Positions 26,880 through 38,728 are shown, counted from the first letter of the stretch. The stretch is DNA of 64,000 nt from a cf. Phormidesmis sp. LEGE 11477 (GCF_015207105.1 NZ_JADEXO010000013.1:1-64000); one strand, 5' to 3'. Made by a program: numbers and translations. The notes: a model not told the origin generated them from the letters alone.

Positions 26880-28652
26880 GTGGATAGGATGCTGTGTACT
26901 GTTTGTGCGGTACGCGGTGTGGATAAGTCAAGGGAAAGATCAAACGCAAGATACCAAAGTGACGAGCTGAATCCGGCTAGCCTAATTAGTATGCTCGCGA
27001 TCACGGCATCAGCAGGGTTATTGTCCTCGCCAGCCCTAGCCTCTTCAGGTATGGTCGAAACTAAGCCGACGGAGACAGTTATCGAGCAGATGGCTGCCTC
27101 TCCAACAAGTCTTTCTGATCCGAGACTTGAATCCGCTTACCTGATTCGGTCAGAGAATTCTGCTGATGATATTACTCCGACTGCTCCGCTACAGTCCGCG
27201 CCACCCATAGCTGCGGTTACGGTCGAAGAACTCTCTGACGTTTCGCCATCGGATTGGGCCTATCTCGCGCTTAAGCGGCTAGTAGAAGACTACGGCTGTG
27301 TAACGGGCTATCCTGACAGCACTTTTCGGGGCGATCGCACCATCACCCGCTACGAATTTGCTGCCCTGCTACAAGACTGTCTCTCTTTCATAACGGAGAT
27401 GACTGGCCTATCCGCAGGAGATCTAGCAACCGTCCAGCGGCTACGGGACTCATTTAATCAAGAATTAGCAGACCTTGAGAACCGCGTGACGCAGCTAGAA
27501 ACTGATGTAGCAGACCTAGCAGAAAATCAGTTTTCAGTCACGACTCGGCTGCGAGGGGAAGCTGTTTTCTCTCTAGAACAGACGCTAGGCGACGAGAAGG
27601 CGGATGGCAGCGGCGGCGATCTATCTAGTGATCTGAATTTTGGTAGTCGAATCCGACTGAATTTTGACACCAGCTTTACAGGTCAAGACCTGCTCAAAAT
27701 CCGTCTAGATCAACTAGAGCCGGTTCGCCTCAACGCGCCCGTTACCGGCACTAACATGACCCGGCTATCATTCGATCGCCCTACCAGTGCTGGTGTTGAT
27801 ATTGGCAAGCTGTTCTATCGATTTCCGGTGGGCGATCGCCTCAGTCTACAGATTGACGCCACCCGAGGAGCCTACCAGGCCAATCTTTCTGATACCTTCA
27901 ACCCTGGCTTTGCTAACCCCACCTCTGGAGCCGTCACGCGCTTTGGCCGATTCAACCCCATCTACTACCAAGGCGCACTCGGCACTGGCATCACCGGCAT
28001 CTACGACTTCAACGACAAACTAGCCCTCTCTGCTGGCTATCTGGCCCGTGGCGGCGCATCGGACCCATCCATTGGCCTATTCGGTGGCGGGTACACAGCC
28101 CTAACCCAGTTGGACTACCGACCCGTTGAGCGTGTCCGTTTGGGTCTACTCTACGCCCGCTCTTTCTATCCGGCAGGAGAAGTCGCTGTAACGGCGGGCA
28201 CCGGCAGCCGCTTGGCCAATGCGCCCTTCGGTGGTAACACGGCTACCGCTGCTAATCACATAGGCGTTCAGACTAGTGTCGGACTGGGCGATCGCGCTAC
28301 GCTATCAGGCTGGGCTGGGCTCAGCCTAGCCAGCGCTCTAGCCGACAACGGCGCAGCCAGCGACGGTGACAACGCCACGCTGTTCAACTGGGCAGTTACC
28401 CTAGGGCTTCCTAATCTAGGCGGTCGGGGTAACTTTAGCGGTCTGCTAGTTGGACAGCCGTACCGTGTTTTGAACAATGACGGCGGCCCCGATGAGGACG
28501 ATGCGGCTTGGCATTTGGAAGGGTTCTATCGCTATCAGCTAAGTCCGAACATCTCACTCATTCCTGGCGTCGTGGTGCTGCTCAATCCAGAAAACAACAA
28601 CGATAACGACACAATTTTTCTGGGCAGCTTTCGGACCGTTTTCCGATTTTAA
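26880..28652 (+). CDS. Outer-membrane porin with SLH domain (OprB/carbohydrate-porin family)
   Basis: Up to 590 residues. The frame opens at a GTG (26880); an ATG at 26889 or a GTG at 26919 could be the true start. The hydrophobic signal core MLAITASAGLLSSPALAS begins at residue 38, so the n-region is long unless a later start is used. An SLH domain follows (VSPSDWAYLALKRLVEDYG, GYPDSTFRGDRTITRYEFAALL), which anchors to peptidoglycan-linked polymer. A short coiled coil (ELADLENRVTQLETDVADL) comes next. The rest is a 16-18-strand beta-barrel of amphipathic strands ending in FRTVFRF, the C-terminal aromatic of barrel proteins. This is the standard cyanobacterial outer-membrane porin, used for passive uptake of inorganic ions and small solutes. 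Confidence 0.9.
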   Translation: MDRMLCTVCAVRGVDKSRERSNARYQSDELNPASLISMLAITASAGLLSSPALASSGMVETKPTETVIEQMAASPTSLSDPRLESAYLIRSENSADDITPTAPLQSAPPIAAVTVEELSDVSPSDWAYLALKRLVEDYGCVTGYPDSTFRGDRTITRYEFAALLQDCLSFITEMTGLSAGDLATVQRLRDSFNQELADLENRVTQLETDVADLAENQFSVTTRLRGEAVFSLEQTLGDEKADGSGGDLSSDLNFGSRIRLNFDTSFTGQDLLKIRLDQLEPVRLNAPVTGTNMTRLSFDRPTSAGVDIGKLFYRFPVGDRLSLQIDATRGAYQANLSDTFNPGFANPTSGAVTRFGRFNPIYYQGALGTGITGIYDFNDKLALSAGYLARGGASDPSIGLFGGGYTALTQLDYRPVERVRLGLLYARSFYPAGEVAVTAGTGSRLANAPFGGNTATAANHIGVQTSVGLGDRATLSGWAGLSLASALADNGAASDGDNATLFNWAVTLGLPNLGGRGNFSGLLVGQPYRVLNNDGGPDEDDAAWHLEGFYRYQLSPNISLIPGVVVLLNPENNNDNDTIFLGSFRTVFRF

Positions 28653-29353
28653 TGAGAGTTTGAATGGATCATGGCGTCTCTGTAGCCCAAGTGTTCAAGT
28701 CTGATAGATTTAAAGTTACTGGCTTTAATCGCTTCCAAAGGGCATAGAGACCGACGAAGTTAACCTATTGGATTATCACCGACGATGGTCTACTTTGCGC
28801 TGCGAATATTTCCCCCCAAATTGACCTTTCTTGAACCGTACTGTTACAGAAGCAAACGCTCTCATAGTCACTTCTCAAATCTTTGTCGTAACATTTGTTC
28901 AAAAACTTGATGTTTTTTGCATCAAATATAAGTCAAGCGCTAGTAAAAGGCACTGTTTCCTATCGAGAATTACAGAGTAATAGCACATAGGAAAACTACG
29001 AACGACTTATAACATTCTACAAAAGCGACTGATGGCTATCCGTACTTTCTCTGACTAAACAAGCAATTATTCATCTTTCCTAGCCGATCGCTACAGAAAA
29101 ACCGACTTCAGCTAGATTGAATTCTGCTACTAGGCTAAGTAATTAGACTGAGTTCTTGAAGAAGCCAGCAACTCTTTCGACTGCTTCAATGGACAAAGTT
29201 TCAAGATAGCTTGTGGAACGTAAACGCGCCGAAGAAGGCTTCGGTGGCGTCTCTCCAACCTGAGCAGCTTACCGCCTACGCCGCCTCTTCAAAGGGTCGC
29301 ACATAAAGGTTCTCTTTCTATTCAAAGAGATTAAAGCGAGTTGGAAGAAATTT
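28653..29353. other. Non-coding gap upstream of the A-T-R gene
   Basis: 701 bp with no recognised gene. A TTGATG/CATCAA hairpin occurs at about 28907-28925, and a repeat-like segment rich in GAAG and GGCG lies at 29222-29262. The length is large for a promoter region, and it separates the porin from the NRPS-like operon. It may hold its control sites or an unannotated small RNA. Confidence 0.4.
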
Positions 29354-32300
29354 TTGAACAAGCTTGAGCTAAGCGTTGTATCTGGTATTGACTACCCCTT
29401 CGAGATGAAATTAACTCTGCCTCAATTTATGAACAGTCCTTCCATTCATCAGCTGATAGAGGAACAAGTCTTAAGAACGCCCGATGCGATCGCTGTTAGC
29501 TATCAAGATCGGCATTTGACCTATCACCAGCTAAACCAGCGAGCAAATCAGCTAGCTCACCATCTGCGATCGCAAGGTGTCAAAGCAGAGATGCTGGTAG
29601 GCGTATGCATCGAACGATCGTTAGAGATGGTGGTCACGCTGTTAGGTATCCTCAAGGCGGGAGGTGCCTACATCCCATTAGATCCCAACTATCCTCAAGC
29701 GCGACTGTCCCTAACTATCGAAGACGCGCAGCTTCCTTTCTTGGTCACTCAAAGCCATCTGAAAGATGTCGTCCCCCAAACAAGAGCCAAAACTGTTTTT
29801 GTTGATCAAGATTCACAACTCATCAGTCAGCAATCCGACCAGAATATAACGGGCTTAGTTGCAGATCACAACCTCGCCTATGTCCTCTATACCTCCGGCT
29901 CGACCGGTAGACCAAAAGGCGTAGCAATCGAGCATAGAAATGTCATTGCCCTGGTTGACTGGGCTAGTAGCTTTTTTACTGCTGAGCAGCTTAAAGGGGT
30001 GCTAGCCTCCACCTCGCTTTGCTTCGATCTATCTATTTTCGAGCTGTTTGTTACCCTAAGCTGCGGTGGCAGTGTGATCGTTGTTCAAAATGCACTAGAA
30101 CTATCCAGCTCAACGCCATCAGCAGAAGTCACCTTAATCAACACAGTGCCGTCGGCAATCAACGAACTTTTAAAGGCAGACTGCATACCGCCTTCTGTGA
30201 CCACGGTCAATCTAGCCGGTGAGCCTTTGCAAAATGCGCTGGTACAACAACTCTATGGACTGAGCCACATTGAGAAAATTTTCAATCTGTACGGCCCATC
30301 CGAAGATACGACTTATTCTACCGCTTGCTTGATGCCTCGCGGAACGAACGATATCCCCTCTATCGGTCAGCCCATTTCAAATACTCGTATCTATCTCCTC
30401 GATAGCAATATGAATCCTGTTCCCTCTGGGAATGAAGGTGAAATGTATATCAGTAGCCCAGGGCTAGCCCGAGGATATCTCAATCGCCCCGATTTGACTC
30501 GTCAAAAGTTTTTATCCAACCCGCTTAGCGCTGCTCCCGAATCGCGCCTTTATAAGACTGGCGATCTGGCATCCTATGACAGCAGCGGCAACTTAAAGTT
30601 TCTAGGACGGATTGATCATCAGGTCAAAATTCGCGGGTTCCGAATTGAGCTAGGTGAGATTGAATCTTGCTTGCTACAGCACTATGCAGTCAATCAGGTC
30701 ATTGTTGTCGCTAGGGAAGCAAAAGAAGGTGAACAAGGCAACAAGCGCATTGTTGCTTATTTTGTTCCGAATACTCTCGCCAATAATCAAAACACGCTAT
30801 CTAAGAATACTTTAGCCAGAGTACTCCGGGATTTTCTCAGTCAGAAACTGCCTGACTATATGATTCCTTCAGCCTTTATCTCACTAGAACACCTGCCCTT
30901 GACCCCGAACGGGAAAATTGACCGGCGAGCATTGCCTGTTCCTGTATGGACACGCTCAGCGCTAGGAGACTATGTTGCGCCGAAGACACTAACTGAAAGA
31001 AAGATCGTGGACATTTGGAGCGAACTTTTATCAGTTGAGGCAGAGAAAATAGGGATTCACGATGCCTTTGAGGAGCTAGGAGGAAATTCCTTACTGTCGG
31101 TTCAGGCAGTATCCGAAATAAACGAGAAGCTTAGGACGAATCTTTCACTAGGTGACTTTTTAAAGGAACCTACGGTAGACAGCCTTTCCAGGAGGATAGA
31201 AGCCATTGCTCACACCCAAGGAGCCGAGTCTCTAGCCTATGACCTAGAAAACGAAACCAATCTTGACCCTACAATTATTCCTCAGCCCGCTTTGAATGGC
31301 CCTATTCCTGAAATTCTATTGACTGGAGCCACCGGATTTCTAGGCGTGTTTCTACTCCACGAACTATTGCGAAAAACGCGAGCGGATGTCCACTGCTTAG
31401 TCAGAGCAACCAGTTTTGAAGAAGGCAAGGCTAAACTGTGGAACCAGCTCAAAGCACATTGTTTGTGGGAAGAAGGTTTGTGTGACAGGATTATTCCAAT
31501 CATTGGAGATCTAGGCCAGCCTAACCTAGGGTTAACCACCGAAAAGTTTTTCCGTCTCTCCGAAAAAATCGACACCATCTATCACTGTGGGGCATGGGTG
31601 AACGTTGTCTACCCTTACGAGGCGCTTAGAGCTGCGAATGTAACGGGCACTGAAGAAATTTTGAAGTTAGCTTGCCAGAATCGTATTAAGCCCGTTCACT
31701 TCATTTCAACAGTAGACGTATATGCCTCTGACAAAGATATCGTCACGGGCAGTGAACAAGATGAGATTGGCCCTGTGAGTCGGCTATACAGCGGCTACGC
31801 TCAGAGTAAGTACGTTGCAGAAAAGCTAGTCGCTTCAGCGGGAAAAAGAGGACTACCCGTCGCCATTTATCGCCCTAGCAATATCTTAGGAACTTACAAA
31901 ACAGGCATTCTCTCAGTTGATTCCTTTATCCCCAAGCTGCTTCAAGGATGCCTACAGATGGGCTGCACACCCGAAATAGAAGCGCTATTGAACATCATCA
32001 CAGTTGACTATGCCAGTCAAGTCATTGTGAAACTCTCACAACAGCATGACTCATATGGTCAAGCTATGAATATCGTCAATCCGCACTCCATAACTTGGAC
32101 TAAGCTATTGGATTTGATGGAAGGGCTAGGCTATTCGATGAAGCGACTTTCCTACGAATCTTGGTATGGGCATCTGCTCAAAATTAAGAAGCAAGGCTCC
32201 CAAAATGCAGTCATGCCTCTAGCAGCTCTCTTCTCAAATCGCCAATTCATTCGAAAATCGTTAGGTGCCTTCGATTTTGTCTGTGAAAACACCCAGCGTA

Positions 32301-32437
32301 GAATTACAGAGGCTGGCGTCGTCTGCCCTTCTTTTGACACACCCCAATTAGAGAATTATCTAGCGCACATGGCTTGTCTAGAGGGTTTACGTCCCCAGTC
32401 TTCCGCTAGAGAGTTGAAGAAAATAGCCAAGCACTAA
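29354..32437 (+). CDS. NRPS-like carboxylic acid reductase (adenylation-carrier-reductase, A-T-R)
   Basis: 1027 residues with no condensation domain. The adenylation domain covers about 25-525: A3 core [12 protein letters not shown] near 180, A5 [12 protein letters not shown]8 [13 protein letters not shown] and A10 [11 protein letters not shown] carrier domain with the phosphopantetheine Ser in [10 protein letters not shown] is near 575. A thioester reductase of the extended SDR type covers about 650-1010: NADPH loop LTGATGFLG near 656 and [12 protein letters not shown]. Predicted action is to activate an amino acid, tether it and release it as an aldehyde (or alcohol). By-eye pocket residues read D-L-F-N-N-A-L-T-Y, like pockets for small neutral amino acids such as Ala. 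Start: TTG behind GGAAGA; an internal ATG at 29405 is possible. Two histidine kinase genes follow. Confidence 0.9.
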   Translation: MNKLELSVVSGIDYPFEMKLTLPQFMNSPSIHQLIEEQVLRTPDAIAVSYQDRHLTYHQLNQRANQLAHHLRSQGVKAEMLVGVCIERSLEMVVTLLGILKAGGAYIPLDPNYPQARLSLTIEDAQLPFLVTQSHLKDVVPQTRAKTVFVDQDSQLISQQSDQNITGLVADHNLAYVLYTSGSTGRPKGVAIEHRNVIALVDWASSFFTAEQLKGVLASTSLCFDLSIFELFVTLSCGGSVIVVQNALELSSSTPSAEVTLINTVPSAINELLKADCIPPSVTTVNLAGEPLQNALVQQLYGLSHIEKIFNLYGPSEDTTYSTACLMPRGTNDIPSIGQPISNTRIYLLDSNMNPVPSGNEGEMYISSPGLARGYLNRPDLTRQKFLSNPLSAAPESRLYKTGDLASYDSSGNLKFLGRIDHQVKIRGFRIELGEIESCLLQHYAVNQVIVVAREAKEGEQGNKRIVAYFVPNTLANNQNTLSKNTLARVLRDFLSQKLPDYMIPSAFISLEHLPLTPNGKIDRRALPVPVWTRSALGDYVAPKTLTERKIVDIWSELLSVEAEKIGIHDAFEELGGNSLLSVQAVSEINEKLRTNLSLGDFLKEPTVDSLSRRIEAIAHTQGAESLAYDLENETNLDPTIIPQPALNGPIPEILLTGATGFLGVFLLHELLRKTRADVHCLVRATSFEEGKAKLWNQLKAHCLWEEGLCDRIIPIIGDLGQPNLGLTTEKFFRLSEKIDTIYHCGAWVNVVYPYEALRAANVTGTEEILKLACQNRIKPVHFISTVDVYASDKDIVTGSEQDEIGPVSRLYSGYAQSKYVAEKLVASAGKRGLPVAIYRPSNILGTYKTGILSVDSFIPKLLQGCLQMGCTPEIEALLNIITVDYASQVIVKLSQQHDSYGQAMNIVNPHSITWTKLLDLMEGLGYSMKRLSYESWYGHLLKIKKQGSQNAVMPLAALFSNRQFIRKSLGAFDFVCENTQRRITEAGVVCPSFDTPQLENYLAHMACLEGLRPQSSARELKKIAKH

Positions 32438-32496
32438 AACTGTTCGACATCAGCCTTTGGGTACTCTACGCACAAGATTTGAACGACAGATACACC

Positions 32497-35358
32497 ATGA
32501 AAGCTCAGCCACTTTCTTCTAAACCTAGTCACGTTCGTGGAGAGATCAAGAAATCACTCACACGGCAAACTCTGTACAAAACAGCGCTTAGCATTGGCGT
32601 TGTGATTATTGCTTCGACTGGTATAGGATACTTTCAGCTGATGTCTCGGATTACGTCCGAAACGCTCACTCAGCTAGAAAAATACACGCAGCTAAGGGCT
32701 TTGCGAGAAAGGGCAGTTTTTACGCTAGCAGAGGACAACCACATCATACTCAAGCAGTCCTTACTTGATCGCCTAGCCTCAGATCCAACTGACCCTCCCG
32801 AGGTGGCATTCGATCAGCTATTTGAAGTTTTAGAAGATGGAACCGTTCGCAATCGCTCGGAACGCTTTAATTTAGAAACCACACCAGGCGTTTTTCTGGG
32901 TAAAAACGTTGACGTCGATACCCGCATGAAGCATCGCGTTTTAACCTATTTCGATCTGCTGAGCAGCTACGGGCCGGCCTGGCGAAACCGTTTTGTCAAT
33001 ACATACATGCAAATTCCAGAAAATGGCATTGTTATCTACATGCCAACGTATCCCTGGGTAGAGAATGCCCCTTCAGATGAATCCTTTCGAGTGACGGATG
33101 ACGAATCGTTCTTTATCACCGATGAAGAGCACAACCCACAGCGCGAGACAGTCTGGACTGGAATCTATTATGACCAGGTTGCTAAAGCCTGGATGGCCTC
33201 TGGTGTGACACCAGTAGATTTACAAGGTGAGCATATAGCCACGTTAGGACATGACATTCTCATTGATGAACTGCGAGAACGCACGCTAAGAGAAACGCTA
33301 GAAGGAACTTACAACATGATTTTTCGTTCAGATGGACGATTAGTTGTGCATCCTGAACTGATGGAAGAAATTCAAGATGGAAACGGTCAGTTCTCTATTG
33401 CTCAATCAGGAGATCCTCATTTACGCCGTATTTTTGAGCTGGTTACCCAACGGAGTAGCGGTGAAGTCGTTATTGACAATCCTGAGGGCGACGAATACCT
33501 AGCCGCGACAACAATCGACGAACCGGGCTGGTATTTGGTGACGGTCTATCCGAAAGCCCTAGTCAAGCAAAAAGCATTCGCATCGGCGCGTATCCTTCTA
33601 CTCTTGGGAGTAGCTGCATTGTTTGTCGAGATTGTTTTAATCTCTTTAATCTTAAGAAGGCAGATTTCTAATCCCATAGTCAGATTGATGGAGGCGACTG
33701 AGAGCATTGCAGACGGCAATATGAATGTGGAAGTCGATGTAACTCGCCAAGACGAGCTAGGTAGACTTGCCTATTCATTCAATCGAATGGCTCAGCAGTT
33801 AAGAGAGTCTTTTGATAAGCTGGCAAAAACGAATGAAGAGCTAGAGGAAAGGGTTCGTCAGCGAACTTTCGAACTGTCTGAGTCTAAGGAATCTGCTGAA
33901 GTTGCCAACAGAGCAAAGAGCGAATTTTTAGCAAATATGAGTCATGAATTACGGACTCCTCTCAACGGCATTCTGGGCTATGCCCAAATATTAGAGCGGT
34001 CTGACACCCTAATCGGGGAACAGCGAAAGGGCGTCGGCGTCATCAATCGGTGCGGTTCTCACTTACTGATGCTGATTAATGACATCCTAGATCTTTCCAA
34101 GATTGAAGCGCAGAAAATGGAGCTGCACCCGACAGAATTTCACTTCCTTTCTTTTTTACAGGGCGTATCGGAAATCTGCCGAATTAAGGCGGAGCAAAAG
34201 CAGGTTTCTTTCTCTTATGAGATCGATGGTGAGGTTCCAGTCGGAATAGCCGCTGATGAAAAGAGGCTGCGGCAGGTGCTGATCAACCTTCTGGGTAATG
34301 CTATCAAATTTACAGACGAAGGATTGGTCAAACTAATCATCAAAAGCGATAAAACAGCGGAAGACACATCTGACTCGCAGCTGTATCGAATCCGGTTCCA
34401 AATCGAAGATACGGGCGTAGGCATGACCCCAGAACAAGTAGAGAAGATATTCTTGCCCTTTGAGCAGGTGGGCGATGGCCGCAAGCAGTCTGAAGGGACA
34501 GGGCTAGGGCTAGCGATTACGCACAGCATCATCGAGCTGATGAATAGCGAGCTGAAAGTAAAAAGTGAACTAGGGCAAGGAAGTACGTTTTGGTTCGATG
34601 CCGAGCTACTGGCTGCCCCAAATTGGGTGGAAGCCTCCGCAAGGCTGCCGCAAGGAAAGATTACTGGCTATAAAGGTGATTCGGTAACAATCCTCGCAGT
34701 AGACGATCACTGGGAGAACTTGTCTGTGCTGAGCAACTTGTTACAGCCGCTTGGATTCAAAGTCTTAGAGGCTCATAATGGGCAAGAGGGACTTGATAAA
34801 GCGATCGCACACCACCCAGACCTAATTATTGCAGATGTTGCTATGCCAGTTAAAGATGGCTATGAAATGATGAGAGAGCTGCGTCAGCAAGGAGCTAGCC
34901 TAGACTCCATTCCGGTGATTATCTCTTCTGCCAGTGTGTTTGATTCTGATCGTCATGAAAGCTTTGTTGCAGGGGCAAACGAATTTCTTCCTAAGCCCAT
35001 CCAAACCGAAAGCCTTCTAGAGGCGCTGAGTAAGCTGCTGAATTTAGAATGGCATTACGATGGCGTATCGGTTGCTTCGTCCCCTCAAAAGCCAGCAGAG
35101 ATATTGTCGACTACAGACTTTGTCATCCCTCCGCTTAGTGACTTAGATCCGCTCTATGAGTTTGCCCGACGCGGCCTAATCAACGACTTGATCAAGGCTC
35201 TAGAACAGCTTCAAGCGAAAGAAGCCAATTACTCCGCGTTTTCTCAGCACTTGCTTTCCCTAGCAAGAGGCTTTAGGACCAAAGCTATTCGAGATTTCTT
35301 AGAGAAATATATGGATGCTGAGGCTGCAACAGAGACCTCAGGAGCACCATCGACATAG
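32497..35358 (+). CDS. Hybrid sensor histidine kinase with extracellular Cache sensor and receiver domain
   Basis: 953 residues from the ATG at 32497. TM1 lies near 30-50, a large extracytoplasmic region of about 310 residues with Cache-like features ([25 protein letters not shown]) follows, and TM2 is near 365-387. Then come HAMP ([18 protein letters not shown]), a coiled coil, HisKA with the phospho-His in [10 protein letters not shown] near 482, a HATPase with N, G1 (DTGVGM) and G2 (GTGLGLAI) boxes, and a receiver with Asp in [12 protein letters not shown] near 780. The last 100 residues after the receiver are unknown. It starts 59 nt after the A-T-R gene and is probably in the same operon. 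The periplasmic sensor and adjacent biosynthetic gene suggest it may sense a small extracellular metabolite; that is inference. Confidence 0.9.
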   Translation: MKAQPLSSKPSHVRGEIKKSLTRQTLYKTALSIGVVIIASTGIGYFQLMSRITSETLTQLEKYTQLRALRERAVFTLAEDNHIILKQSLLDRLASDPTDPPEVAFDQLFEVLEDGTVRNRSERFNLETTPGVFLGKNVDVDTRMKHRVLTYFDLLSSYGPAWRNRFVNTYMQIPENGIVIYMPTYPWVENAPSDESFRVTDDESFFITDEEHNPQRETVWTGIYYDQVAKAWMASGVTPVDLQGEHIATLGHDILIDELRERTLRETLEGTYNMIFRSDGRLVVHPELMEEIQDGNGQFSIAQSGDPHLRRIFELVTQRSSGEVVIDNPEGDEYLAATTIDEPGWYLVTVYPKALVKQKAFASARILLLLGVAALFVEIVLISLILRRQISNPIVRLMEATESIADGNMNVEVDVTRQDELGRLAYSFNRMAQQLRESFDKLAKTNEELEERVRQRTFELSESKESAEVANRAKSEFLANMSHELRTPLNGILGYAQILERSDTLIGEQRKGVGVINRCGSHLLMLINDILDLSKIEAQKMELHPTEFHFLSFLQGVSEICRIKAEQKQVSFSYEIDGEVPVGIAADEKRLRQVLINLLGNAIKFTDEGLVKLIIKSDKTAEDTSDSQLYRIRFQIEDTGVGMTPEQVEKIFLPFEQVGDGRKQSEGTGLGLAITHSIIELMNSELKVKSELGQGSTFWFDAELLAAPNWVEASARLPQGKITGYKGDSVTILAVDDHWENLSVLSNLLQPLGFKVLEAHNGQEGLDKAIAHHPDLIIADVAMPVKDGYEMMRELRQQGASLDSIPVIISSASVFDSDRHESFVAGANEFLPKPIQTESLLEALSKLLNLEWHYDGVSVASSPQKPAEILSTTDFVIPPLSDLDPLYEFARRGLINDLIKALEQLQAKEANYSAFSQHLLSLARGFRTKAIRDFLEKYMDAEAATETSGAPST

Positions 35359-35455
35359 ATGATCTTTATGGTGAAGTGATGGTCGATATTAGCGTCATTG
35401 TGCCAAATTTTTCAAACAGATATACATCATTAGACCAAAAGAAGGATTCTTTAAA

Positions 35456-36883
35456 ATGCTGTTAGAAACAGAGCCACAGGATATTTTAATTGTTGATGAC
35501 AACCCAACTAATTTAGAAGTCCTTTCTGAATCGCTGAACCACGAGGGCTTTAGAATAGCGGTTGCGCTAGATGGAGAGAGCGCTTTGGAGCAGATAGCCT
35601 ATCACAAGCCAGAGCTAATTCTATTAGACGTTATGATGCCTGGAATTGATGGTTTTGAAACCTGCCGGCGGCTCAAGGAAGACCCGAGTACCTATGACAT
35701 TCCAGTCATATTCATGACTGCGCTCTCCGATACTGAAAATAAGGTCAAGGGACTATCTCTGGGCGCTATTGACTACATAACAAAGCCTTTTCAGCAGGAG
35801 GAAGTGTTAGCAAGAGTTAAGATTCACTTACAAGTACAGAACCTAGCTCGAACTTTACAGAGCAAAAACAATCTGTTGAAGGACGAGATTGCCTTGCGAG
35901 AGAACGAAATCACCTTGCGTAGGGAAACAGAAGCCAAGCTACTTGAGGCTAATACGGCGCTTGAAAGTTTCAATCAGCAGTTAGAACAGCGCGTGGCTGA
36001 TCGCACCGAAAAATTGTCTAAAGCCCTACAGGATTTGCAGCTCACCCAAGTGCGGCTAATTCAGCAAGAAAAACTATCAGCTTTAGGTCAGCTAGTTGCA
36101 GGCATTGCCCATGAAATCAACAATCCCGTAAATTTCATTCATGGCAACATCATCCATGCAAACGAATATACAGAAGATCTGCTCAATTTAGTTCGTTTGT
36201 ATCGCCAGTGCTACCCTCAGCCAGAGCCTGAGATTTGCACAGAATTAGAGGCTATCGATGTAGATTTTCTGGCCGAAGACCTACCTAAGCTGATTCGCTC
36301 TATGGAGATTGGGACGAATCGCATTCGTGACATAGTGCTCAGCCTACGCAACTTTTCGCGATTGGATGAGGCTGAAGTTAAAGCGGTAGATATTCATGAA
36401 GGCATAGACAGTACCTTACTCATCCTAGAAAGTCGACTGAAATCTCAATCTGAGCGCCCTAATATTACAGTCGTGAAGGACTATGGCTCTTTACCAGCAG
36501 TCAAATGTTATCCAGGGCAGCTGAACCAGGTCTGCATGAACATTCTAAGCAATGCCATTGACGCCCTTGAGGAACAGGCTCGAAAAAGTACCGACAGCGA
36601 CTGGAATCCGACAATTACTATTAAAACTGAGCTAGTTAGAGATGACAGCGTCAGTATTCATATCGTCGATAATGGTCCTGGCATTCCAGACGTCTTGCGA
36701 GAAAAGATTTTTGATCCATTTTTTACAACAAAGCCTGCGGGTAAAGGCACTGGGTTAGGCATGTCTATTAGTCATGAGATTGTTGTTGGCAAGCATCAAG
36801 GTATGCTTACCTGTAGTCCTATAATCCCTCAAGGAACCCGGTTTACAATTACTATTCCAATGTTTCAAAACGTACCTGACTAG
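35456..36883 (+). CDS. Response regulator-histidine kinase fusion (REC-HK)
   Basis: 475 residues, cytosolic. An N-terminal receiver ([10 protein letters not shown]; phospho-Asp in [13 protein letters not shown]; Lys in YITKPF) covers 10-125. A long coiled coil runs about 125-200. The kinase core has the phospho-His in [11 protein letters not shown] near 217 and HATPase boxes [21 protein letters not shown] and [11 protein letters not shown]. This layout fits a kinase that is itself controlled by phosphorylation of its receiver, likely by the hybrid kinase 98 nt upstream. No DNA-binding output is present, so it must pass the signal to a regulator elsewhere. It is the last gene of the A-T-R/kinase group. 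The kinase core resembles that of the kinase at 49042-50610. Confidence 0.9.
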   Translation: MLLETEPQDILIVDDNPTNLEVLSESLNHEGFRIAVALDGESALEQIAYHKPELILLDVMMPGIDGFETCRRLKEDPSTYDIPVIFMTALSDTENKVKGLSLGAIDYITKPFQQEEVLARVKIHLQVQNLARTLQSKNNLLKDEIALRENEITLRRETEAKLLEANTALESFNQQLEQRVADRTEKLSKALQDLQLTQVRLIQQEKLSALGQLVAGIAHEINNPVNFIHGNIIHANEYTEDLLNLVRLYRQCYPQPEPEICTELEAIDVDFLAEDLPKLIRSMEIGTNRIRDIVLSLRNFSRLDEAEVKAVDIHEGIDSTLLILESRLKSQSERPNITVVKDYGSLPAVKCYPGQLNQVCMNILSNAIDALEEQARKSTDSDWNPTITIKTELVRDDSVSIHIVDNGPGIPDVLREKIFDPFFTTKPAGKGTGLGMSISHEIVVGKHQGMLTCSPIIPQGTRFTITIPMFQNVPD

Positions 36884-36959
36884 GCCATAGTATGCCAGGG
36901 CGATCGCGTTTTGATACCTGCTAGTTTACCTATTGTGCTCAGTAGAAAAGCCATTTAGC

Positions 36960-37523
36960 TTAGAGCTGCCTGATGACGCGGCATGGACTGCCTACAGCTA
37001 GCACATTCGCTGGCAAATCGTGCGTGACCACGCTACCCGCGCCTACAACCGTATTTTCGCCAATGCTGACGCCGGGGCACACAACAGCTCTGCCACCCAG
37101 CCAAACCCCATCTCCGACCGAGACTGGCAGCGCGTATTCTAGCCCCGATCGACGTATTTTTGCTTCTAAAGGATGGGTTCCGGTGTAGATATGGACGCCG
37201 GGTGCAACCTGAACCTCATTACCAATGGTAATCAGGTTGCAGTCGAGTAAAACGCAATCGTAGTTGATGAACGTTCGGCTGCCGATCGTGATATTGAATC
37301 CATAGTCACAGCGCAGCGAAGGCTTGATTACGGTTTCTTCACCCAGCCCGTTGAACAATTCTGTTAGCAAGGTGCGGCGTTCTGTCTCTGCAGTGGCAGC
37401 GGTCATATTGAATCTAGTCAGAAGATCCTGCGATCGCAAATGAGCTGCCCACAATTCGGGATCGCTAGCAATGTATAGCTCGCCTGCTAGCATCTTAGAT
37501 TTTTGACTATCTGCTGATGACAT
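36960..37523 (-). CDS. Maltose/galactoside O-acetyltransferase family (hexapeptide repeat)
   Basis: 187-residue left-handed beta-helix acetyltransferase of the LacA/Maa type. It opens with the Maa-like MLAGELYIASDPEL segment, followed by a helix and then hexapeptide repeats (FNITIGSRTFINYDCVLLD, then IGNEVQVAPGVHIYTGTHPLE). The His of TGTHPL near 116 is the expected catalytic residue. The end, VVGAGSVVTHDLPANVLAVGSPCRVI, is typical. It uses acetyl-CoA to acetylate a sugar 6-hydroxyl. It is convergent with the kinase gene at 35456 and divergent from formamidase. The function is generic and no sugar pathway is nearby. Confidence 0.9.
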   Translation of the reverse strand: MSSADSQKSKMLAGELYIASDPELWAAHLRSQDLLTRFNMTAATAETERRTLLTELFNGLGEETVIKPSLRCDYGFNITIGSRTFINYDCVLLDCNLITIGNEVQVAPGVHIYTGTHPLEAKIRRSGLEYALPVSVGDGVWLGGRAVVCPGVSIGENTVVGAGSVVTHDLPANVLAVGSPCRVIRQL

Positions 37524-37696
37524 AGGAACTAGGGCCGTAAGAAATAGCTTTGAGCTTGAAAACTCGTTTATAGAAGGTCTGCTAGGAATTACTCCTAACC
37601 GTACCTACAATACAGAACGACCTCTCTGCCGCGCTGTACACTGTTGTTTCTCTTCAACCTTGCAAACATCAGCAGTAGATATTGAGAGGATAAACA

Positions 37697-38728
37697 ATGA
37701 GCGGACTTGGCGGACTAAACAAATCTCCTAACGGCGTCGTACTTGGTATGGTGCAGGCACAGCTTCCTACGGTTGTCACCCCAGAAGATCTTGCCGCTCA
37801 AACCCAAGTCATCTGCGACATAGTGGCCAAAGCTCGGCGCAACATGCCCACGATGGACCTAGTGGTCTTCCCTGAATACTCGCTACACGGTCTGTCGATG
37901 GACACCAACCCAGATATCATGTGTCGCCTAGACGGCCCCGAGGTCGATGCCTTTCGCCAAGCCTGCATCCAAAACCAAATCTGGGGCTGCTTTTCCATTA
38001 TGGAATTTAACCCTAATGGCAACCCTTACAACAGCGGTCTAATCATTGACGACAAAGGTGAACTCCAGCTCTATTACCGCAAGCTTCATCCCTGGGTTCC
38101 TGTCGAGCCCTGGGAGCCTGGGAACATCGGCATTCCAGTCTGCAACGGCCCCAACGGCAGCAAAATCGCCTTAATCATCTGTCATGACGGCATGTTTCCT
38201 GAAATGGCCCGTGAATGCGCCTATAAAGGAGCCGACATCATGCTTCGCACCGCTGGCTACACCGCCCCTATCCGCCATAGCTGGCAAATTACCAATCAGT
38301 CCAATGCCTTCTGCAATCTGATGGTCACTGCCTCTGTATGCATGTGCGGCACCGATGGCACCTTCGACTCTATGGGCGAGGGCATGATTGTCAACTTTGA
38401 CGGTCAGCCTTTGGTGATGGGCAGTCACCGGCCTGACGAGATCATTACCGCTGAAGTCCGCCCCGATTTGGTTCGTGAAGCTCGTCAGCACTGGAGCGTA
38501 GAGAACAATATCTATCAGTTTGGCCATCGCGGCTATACCGCTGTTAAAGGCGGCGCTCAAGACTGTCCCTACACCTATATGAAAGATATGGTAGACGGCA
38601 ACTATCGCCTGCCGTGGGAAGATGAGGTGGTGTATACAGATGGCACCTCTTGCGGATTCGAGCCCCCGACTAGAGAATATCAGGGTGAAGAACTGCCTTC
38701 AACGGTTATGAAAAACGCAGTAAGCTAG
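37697..38728 (+). CDS. amiF: Formamidase (nitrilase superfamily, AmiF-like)
   Basis: 343 residues, normal length. It hydrolyses formamide to formate and ammonia, a nitrogen-acquisition reaction. The nitrilase-fold triad is visible with the AmiF spacing: Glu60 (VVFPEYS), Lys129 (YYRKLHPW) and Cys162 (IICHDGMFPE). The segment MLRTAGYTAPIR and the long C-terminal arm (YMKDMVDGNYRLPWED) distinguish AmiF and AmiE from other nitrilases. AmiF and AmiE are close relatives, so aliphatic amidase activity remains possible. A GAGAGG box precedes the ATG. It is a lone gene with no urease or ammonium transporter nearby, though a cytochrome P450 follows on the same strand 60 nt later and could be co-transcribed. 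Confidence 0.87.
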   Translation: MSGLGGLNKSPNGVVLGMVQAQLPTVVTPEDLAAQTQVICDIVAKARRNMPTMDLVVFPEYSLHGLSMDTNPDIMCRLDGPEVDAFRQACIQNQIWGCFSIMEFNPNGNPYNSGLIIDDKGELQLYYRKLHPWVPVEPWEPGNIGIPVCNGPNGSKIALIICHDGMFPEMARECAYKGADIMLRTAGYTAPIRHSWQITNQSNAFCNLMVTASVCMCGTDGTFDSMGEGMIVNFDGQPLVMGSHRPDEIITAEVRPDLVREARQHWSVENNIYQFGHRGYTAVKGGAQDCPYTYMKDMVDGNYRLPWEDEVVYTDGTSCGFEPPTREYQGEELPSTVMKNAVS

